From assembly GCA_045647345.1 (NCBI GenBank), contig JAZRMG010000061.1, forward strand, positions 1 to 17,332: a stretch of 17,332 nucleotides of DNA. The letters run 5' to 3'. The notes beneath the pieces are model-generated. The model ran no database searches. It was not told the origin of the DNA and saw only the letters and a program-made list of their open reading frames with translations. Of this stretch, positions 14,272 to 17,332 are shown piece after piece. Within the stretch, counting starts at the first letter, position 1, and each line of letters opens with the position of its first letter. Origin of the DNA: UBA1189 sp045647345 (GTDB lineage Bacteria > Bacteroidota > Bacteroidia > Bacteroidales > Bacteroidaceae). The translations under genes were made by a program, and so were the position numbers.

Positions 14272-15627
14272 CTAATCACGACGGAATATGTCACGTGTAT
14301 ACACCTTCTCTTGCACATCGTCCAATACAGCATCGTAGCGATTGGCGATGATGGCTTGGGCTTGCGACTTGAAGGCTTCAAGATCGTTTACCACCCTACT
14401 ACCGAAGAATGTGGTGCCATCCTCCAATGTAGGTTCGTAGACGATGACCTCGGCTCCCTTTGCCTTGATGCGTTTCATGACACCTTGGATGGAACTTTGG
14501 CGGAAGTTGTCAGAATTAGCCTTCATCGTCAATCGGTAGACACCGATAGTCGGCGGAGTGCTGAACGACGAACGTTGAACCTTAAATGATAAATTGTATT
14601 CGTTATTCTCACTGTAGCCATACCAGCCAGCGAGTTTCAACACCTGGTCAGCAATGAAATCCTTGCGGGTGCGGTTGCTCTCTACAATGGCGCTCATCAT
14701 ATTTTGCGGCACATCTTGGTAGTTGGCCAAGAGTTGCTTGGTGTCTTTGGGAAGACAATAGCCACCATAGCCGAACGAGGGGTTGTTGTAATGGGTGCCG
14801 ATGCGTGGATCGAGGCCAATGCCTTCGATGATGGCTGCCGAATCCAAGCCTTTCATCTCGGCATAGGTATCGAGTTCATTGATATAGCTCACGCGCAATG
14901 CCAGATAGGTGTTAGCAAAGAGCTTCACGGCCTCGGCCTCGGTGAGTCCCATGAAGAGCACAGGGATGCCTTTACTGAATTCTGATTTTTGATTTATGAT
15001 TTCTGAATTACCCTCCGGATGGCTGACCGTTGTCTGTTGACCGTTGACTGTTGACACAGCTCCGCTGTTGCCGATCGCACCTTGTACGAGCAGATGGGCA
15101 AAGGTCTGGGCGGCCTCTTCTAAACGGGTATCCCCCTCGGGACGCCCTACGATGATGCGGCTCGGATAGAGATTATCGTACAACGCCTTGCTCTCACGAA
15201 GAAATTCCGGAGAGAAGAGGATATTGTTGCTTCCTTTCTTCTTACGGACAGACTCAGTATAGCCAACCGGTATCGTACTCTTGATGATGATAATCGCATC
15301 GGGATTGCACTTCAGTACCAGGTCTATCACCTTTTCTACTGCCGATGTGTCGAAAAAGTTCTTTTGGCTGTCATAGTTGGTGGGGGCAGCTACAATCACA
15401 AAGTCGGCATCCTTATAAGCCATCTCTGCATCGAGCGTAGCAGTAAGGTCCAACTCCTTGTCTGCAAAAAACTTCTCAATATATTCGTCTTGTATAGGTG
15501 ATTGACGGCGGTTGATCATTTCCACCTTTTCGGGGACGATATCAACAGCTATCACCCGATTATGCTGTGCCAGAAGCGTAGCCATGCTGAGCCCCACATA
15601 ACCGGTACCTGCAACTGCTATTTTCAT
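14272..15627 (-). CDS. ugd: UDP-glucose 6-dehydrogenase with two extra loops
   Basis: This 451-residue enzyme of the E. coli Ugd type (388 residues) oxidises UDP-glucose to UDP-glucuronate with NAD+, for surface polysaccharide. The NAD-binding GTGYVG is at residues 7-12, the catalytic Cys291 is in GYGGYCLPKDTKQLL, and the ending KVYTRDIF is intact. About 63 extra residues lie in two in-frame inserts. One is at about 186-219, between VQGAI and GIPVLFMG; the other is at about 338-362, before GVYRLTMK. Both are encoded by 7-bp repeats like those between genes. The core motifs are undamaged, so the enzyme is probably active. It is transcribed from the promoter at 15823-15853. Confidence 0.95.
   Translation of the reverse strand: MKIAVAGTGYVGLSMATLLAQHNRVIAVDIVPEKVEMINRRQSPIQDEYIEKFFADKELDLTATLDAEMAYKDADFVIVAAPTNYDSQKNFFDTSAVEKVIDLVLKCNPDAIIIIKSTIPVGYTESVRKKKGSNNILFSPEFLRESKALYDNLYPSRIIVGRPEGDTRLEEAAQTFAHLLVQGAIGNSGAVSTVNGQQTTVSHPEGNSEIINQKSEFSKGIPVLFMGLTEAEAVKLFANTYLALRVSYINELDTYAEMKGLDSAAIIEGIGLDPRIGTHYNNPSFGYGGYCLPKDTKQLLANYQDVPQNMMSAIVESNRTRKDFIADQVLKLAGWYGYSENNEYNLSFKVQRSSFSTPPTIGVYRLTMKANSDNFRQSSIQGVMKRIKAKGAEVIVYEPTLEDGTTFFGSRVVNDLEAFKSQAQAIIANRYDAVLDDVQEKVYTRDIFRRD
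14558..14592 (-). repeat. Heptads inside ugd, second insert
   Basis: Five phased 7-mers (GTGCTGA, ACGACGA, ACGTTGA and variants on the plus strand) lie in the coding sequence for about residues 346-357. They are in frame and fall in a loop that is shorter in E. coli Ugd. Confidence 0.7.
14973..15007 (-). repeat. Heptads inside ugd, first insert, 3' block
   Basis: Five phased units around TTNTGAT on the plus strand encode about residues 207-219 of ugd. In transcript sense the block is A/T/C-rich with little G, matching the intergenic leader heptads. Confidence 0.75.
15024..15058 (-). repeat. Heptads inside ugd, first insert, 5' block
   Basis: Five phased units of TGACCGT type (TGACCGT, TGTCTGT, TGACTGT and TGACACA) encode about residues 190-202 of ugd. 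The block is separated by 16 bp from the block at 14973-15007. Confidence 0.75.
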
Positions 15628-15705
15628 ATACTGTATTTTATTGAATTACTAACTCTATTGCTTAGTACAACTTCAACCCGATGGAGTGCCTTTGAGTGTG
15701 AGCAT

Positions 15706-15740
15706 CAGAACGACTTACCCACGGTGAGTCCCATCGTCTG
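15706..15740 (-). promoter_or_regulatory. Stem-loop in the ugd leader RNA
   Basis: In the minus-strand transcript CAGACG pairs with CGTTCTG (one bulged base), and the inner ACTCACC pairs with GGTAAGT (one mismatch) around GTG. The element sits about 80 nt before the ugd ATG and within 110 nt of the predicted transcript start. A regulatory role (riboswitch-like or attenuator) is inferred. Confidence 0.4.
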
Positions 15741-15751
15741 GAGTTCGAGGC

Positions 15752-15796
15752 CTACGCAGTCAGTCCCACGAGAATAACGCGTAATTTCTGTGTCAT
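15752..15796 (-). other. Possible 14-residue leader peptide upstream of ugd
   Basis: An ATG at 15796 follows an A/G-rich stretch about 20 nt into the predicted ugd transcript and opens MTQKLRVILVGLTA before a TAG. A second frame through the same segment reads on to KSF and a stop at 15705-15707, ending LELQTMGLTVGKSF, without a start codon. Either may be chance, or the segment may be the remains of a small gene. Confidence 0.22.
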
Positions 15797-15822
15797 ATTC
15801 TTTTCTTTTTTAATATTTAAAA

Positions 15823-15853
15823 CAAAAGTAGTTTATTTTTCTTAATGTTGCAA
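15823..15853 (-). promoter_or_regulatory. Promoter of ugd
   Basis: The minus strand has TTGC (15850-15853), then 19 bp, then TACTTTTG (15823-15830), close to the ideal Bacteroidetes promoter. The transcript would begin near 15816, giving a leader of about 190 nt, far longer than those of kdgK or hydG. Confidence 0.75.
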
Positions 15854-15924
15854 GTTTGTTCATCGATTACACCATAGTCAGTTTATCAAATCACCACCTA
15901 TAAGTCGAATAGAGTATAGACAAC

Positions 15925-15952
15925 AGCAGGGAGTGCAACAGCACCCCCTGCT
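15925..15952 (-). terminator. Hairpin downstream of the DUF4248 gene
   Basis: A 12-bp stem (15925-15936 with 15941-15952) encloses a 4-nt loop. The single imperfect pair is G-U in minus-strand RNA but A-C in plus-strand RNA, so it is meant for minus-strand transcripts. The tail GTTGTCTAT is only weakly T-rich. It probably ends the DUF3987-DUF4248 transcript. Confidence 0.55.
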
Positions 15953-15979
15953 TCTATTTTATAATAGACGTGAGAATGG

Positions 15980-16007
15980 GTGAAGTAGCAGGCACGCCCT
16001 GCTTCAC
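15980..16007 (-). other. Second hairpin downstream of the DUF4248 gene
   Basis: GTGAAG pairs with CTTCAC and GCAGG with CCTGC, with a 2-nt bulge and a short loop. Its 5' arm (GAAGCAGGGCGTGC in minus-strand sense) closely resembles the arm of the hairpin at 15925-15952 (GAAGCAGGGGGTGC), suggesting the two arose by duplication. Confidence 0.5.
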
Positions 16008-16057
16008 AGCAGAGCGCACCCAATGAAGTAAGTATGATAAATCTAATGATATCTGTA

Positions 16058-16276
16058 TTACGGTTCGCCCAGAAACTTGACGATCACTTTCACTTGTGCC
16101 CGCGTGAGCACCTTGGTATTCTCCTTGTAGCCTACGTCCTGCATGGCCTGCCACATGCCGCGTGTGTCGTGCATCTCGCGACGGAAGAGGCGCAGGGCTG
16201 AGTCGTAGCCATGGTCGGGGTAGAACATCTGAGCCAAATCCCCGAAGGGGTAATCCCTTATCTTAAATCGTGCCAT
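16058..16276 (-). CDS. DUF4248 domain-containing protein
   Basis: This 72-residue protein matches the small Bacteroidetes DUF4248 family along its whole length: an N-terminal RFKIRDYPFGDLAQMFYPD, a central LRLFRREM helix, and the closing LTRAQVKVIVKFLGEP. The function is unknown; the helical layout with a final helix-turn-like segment is compatible with DNA binding. It starts 25 bp after the stop of the DUF3987-type gene, with which such proteins are often paired. The HU-like and amidase genes that often accompany them are not present downstream here. Confidence 0.85.
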   Translation of the reverse strand: MARFKIRDYPFGDLAQMFYPDHGYDSALRLFRREMHDTRGMWQAMQDVGYKENTKVLTRAQVKVIVKFLGEP

Positions 16277-16291
16277 AGAGTGCGCATATTA

Positions 16292-16318
16292 ATTCTTAAC
16301 CTTAACTCTTAACCTTTA
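16292..16318 (-). repeat. Heptad-like tract covering the primase gene 3' end
   Basis: TTAAC-based units about 7 bp apart (TCTTAAC, CTTAAC, TCTTAAC on the plus strand) span the gap between the DUF4248 ATG and the upstream gene. The stop codon and the last five codons (VKVKS) of the DUF3987-type protein lie within the tract. Confidence 0.55.
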
Positions 16319-17332
16319 CATACAAGCCGCGATCATCGTCACGAACGACAGCCCCTTTGGCAAGCCACTGAGAAAGCACAACCTTCGGGTCGGGCTTCAT
16401 GCCTTGGGCGATGCGCAGGGCGCGTACATCATCGCGTGTGAACTCCTGCGGCAGCAGGGGCAGCAGTCCTACGGGGCCGCGCTGCTTGGCAGCACGCTCG
16501 CCCTCGATGTCGTTGCGCAGCATGTCGCGGAAGAAGCGCATTTTACACCAAAGGTCATACTTCACCGACCACGAGGCAAAGCGCTCAATACGCTCGTCCC
16601 ACTGGCAGCCGTTCATTACGTAGAGCAGCATGGCACGGAAGAAGCCCATCAGTATGCCGCGTCTTGACATACGGGCATAGCCGCCATCCTCGGCTTCACG
16701 GGCGAAGGTGAGGAGTTCTTTGTTGATGGCGCGTACCCACGCCACAGCCTCGGGGCAATGGAGCGTGCCCGTGCAGGTCTCGATGCGGTCTATATAGGGT
16801 TGCAGCTGGTCGGCATAGTTCTCGGCGTAGTGCTCGTATACGGGAAACTCCTCGCTGTATACATCCTCCTCGCTCTCGGGGATGGTGGCAAAGGAGAGTC
16901 GCGAGAGGGTACCATCGGCGATGTTCTTGGCAAAGTACTTGCGCACGCGCTGCACGGTAGACGAGGCGTTCCAGTTCCACCGCACGCGCACCATGGCGTT
17001 CACGGCATTGGCCGCCACGCGCACCTGCCCATACTCACCGCAGTCGAAGGCAAGGCGCAGCACGGCACTCACCATATTGGCCGTGCCATTGGTACGCAGG
17101 GCATTGAGCAGTTCCACCTCATCCATGCGGGTGTAGAGGAAATGGCCGTCGGCATCGCTGAGGCGCTGCACGAAGGCGGCATTGGTCATGTCGGGGGGCA
17201 GTATCTGCACGCACAGCCCCTTGGGGCGCTCGGGCTTGTCCTGCGTGGTGGAGATGATGGCGCACTTCTCCTTCCACTCGCGCTCGCGGCTGAGCGACAC
17301 CTCGTCGCGCACCTTCAGCGGAGCGAGGATAT
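16302..17332 (-). CDS. DUF3987-type primase/helicase, C-terminal part
   Basis: The frame is open to the window edge, so the gene is cut at its 5' end; a GTG at 17312 is internal. About 343 residues are visible. They fit the C-terminal half of the large Bacteroidetes DUF3987/VirE-linked primase-helicase proteins, with the late segment PPDMTNAAFVQRLSDADG, then TRMDEVELLNAL, and helical domains. The Walker motifs would lie upstream. These genes sit in mobile-derived modules near capsule loci, usually followed by DUF4248 as here. The last codons are written by heptad sequence, so the C-terminus may have been altered by repeat expansion. Recognition is by pattern only. Confidence 0.78.
   Translation of the reverse strand, partial: ILAPLKVRDEVSLSREREWKEKCAIISTTQDKPERPKGLCVQILPPDMTNAAFVQRLSDADGHFLYTRMDEVELLNALRTNGTANMVSAVLRLAFDCGEYGQVRVAANAVNAMVRVRWNWNASSTVQRVRKYFAKNIADGTLSRLSFATIPESEEDVYSEEFPVYEHYAENYADQLQPYIDRIETCTGTLHCPEAVAWVRAINKELLTFAREAEDGGYARMSRRGILMGFFRAMLLYVMNGCQWDERIERFASWSVKYDLWCKMRFFRDMLRNDIEGERAAKQRGPVGLLPLLPQEFTRDDVRALRIAQGMKPDPKVVLSQWLAKGAVVRDDDRGLYVKVKS

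Larger units (their letters stand above)
15628..16057. other. Intergenic region upstream of ugd
   Basis: This 430-bp gap holds no confident gene. It contains the ugd promoter (15823-15853), a structured leader (15628-15815) that is GC-richer than its surroundings, and two hairpins (15925-15952 and 15980-16007) downstream of the DUF4248 gene. The short open frames overlapping it look like shadows. A phrase resembling a tRNA T-loop near 15742 has no pairing stem. Confidence 0.6.

Noticed and set aside
15733..15760. tRNA-like T-loop (GTTCGAGGC)
   Set aside because: The flanking 5-base arms do not pair, and no acceptor or anticodon stem can be formed around it.
15954..16154. A 66-residue minus-strand frame downstream of and overlapping the DUF4248 gene
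   Set aside because: It overlaps the DUF4248 gene in another frame and runs through a hairpin; the DUF4248 frame is the recognisable one.
1..17332. Insertion sequences or phage genes
   Set aside because: No transposase, integrase or structural phage gene and no paired terminal inverted repeats with target duplications were seen.

Overview
The window reads as chromosomal DNA of a Bacteroidales bacterium, most likely Prevotellaceae or Bacteroidaceae; the genus is not settled. The evidence is promoters of the Bacteroidetes type (TTTG or TTGC about 19-20 bp before TAnnTTTG), start codons with almost no Shine-Dalgarno sequence, a DUF4248 gene beside a DUF3987-type primase/helicase gene (a Bacteroidetes pairing), and short-form E. 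coli-like UDP-glucose dehydrogenase, FloA and NfeD homologues. Most of it is ordinary core metabolism in short operons.

Layout. 1-853: AT-rich, gene-poor region with the tail of a possible CDS, an array of four 22-bp tandem repeats carrying a GATGCGCATC palindrome, and a strong plus-strand terminator with no obvious gene before it. 854-2659 (minus): kdgK-eda, the last two steps of 2-keto-3-deoxygluconate use (KDG to KDPG to pyruvate plus glyceraldehyde 3-phosphate). The aldolase has Gly where the catalytic Glu is expected. 2799-3602 (plus): a PgeF/YfiH-type multicopper-like protein. 3714-6405 (plus): hydG-hydF, two of the three [FeFe]-hydrogenase H-cluster maturases, under a clear promoter; hydE and the hydrogenase are not in the window. 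6467-7210 (minus): a TtcA-like tRNA thiolation enzyme. 7426-10364 (plus): a secreted TPR/PD40 protein, NfeD and flotillin FloA, closed by a terminator. 10578-13012 (plus): a nucleoside phosphorylase, free methionine-(R)-sulfoxide reductase, a DoxX-family membrane protein and a small FKBP, then a terminator. 13103-15627 (minus): UDP-glucose dehydrogenase followed by a DUF362/ferredoxin protein, from a near-consensus promoter with a structured leader of about 190 nt. 16058-17332 (minus): a DUF4248 protein and the 3' part of a DUF3987-type primase/helicase gene, a pair often found beside Bacteroides surface-polysaccharide loci, which fits the neighbouring ugd.

The most unusual signal is a family of degenerate 7-bp tandem repeats that fills many intergenic gaps and enters two genes. 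The gap just after a gene tends to carry G-rich, C-poor heptads, and the gap just before a start codon carries C/A/T heptads nearly free of G. The two halves can pair, and one such pair forms the floA terminator. The same heptad sequence appears in frame at two loops of ugd, which is about 63 residues longer than E. coli Ugd, and it supplies the last codons and stop of the primase gene. These observations come from reading the sequence by eye; no alignment or database search was run.
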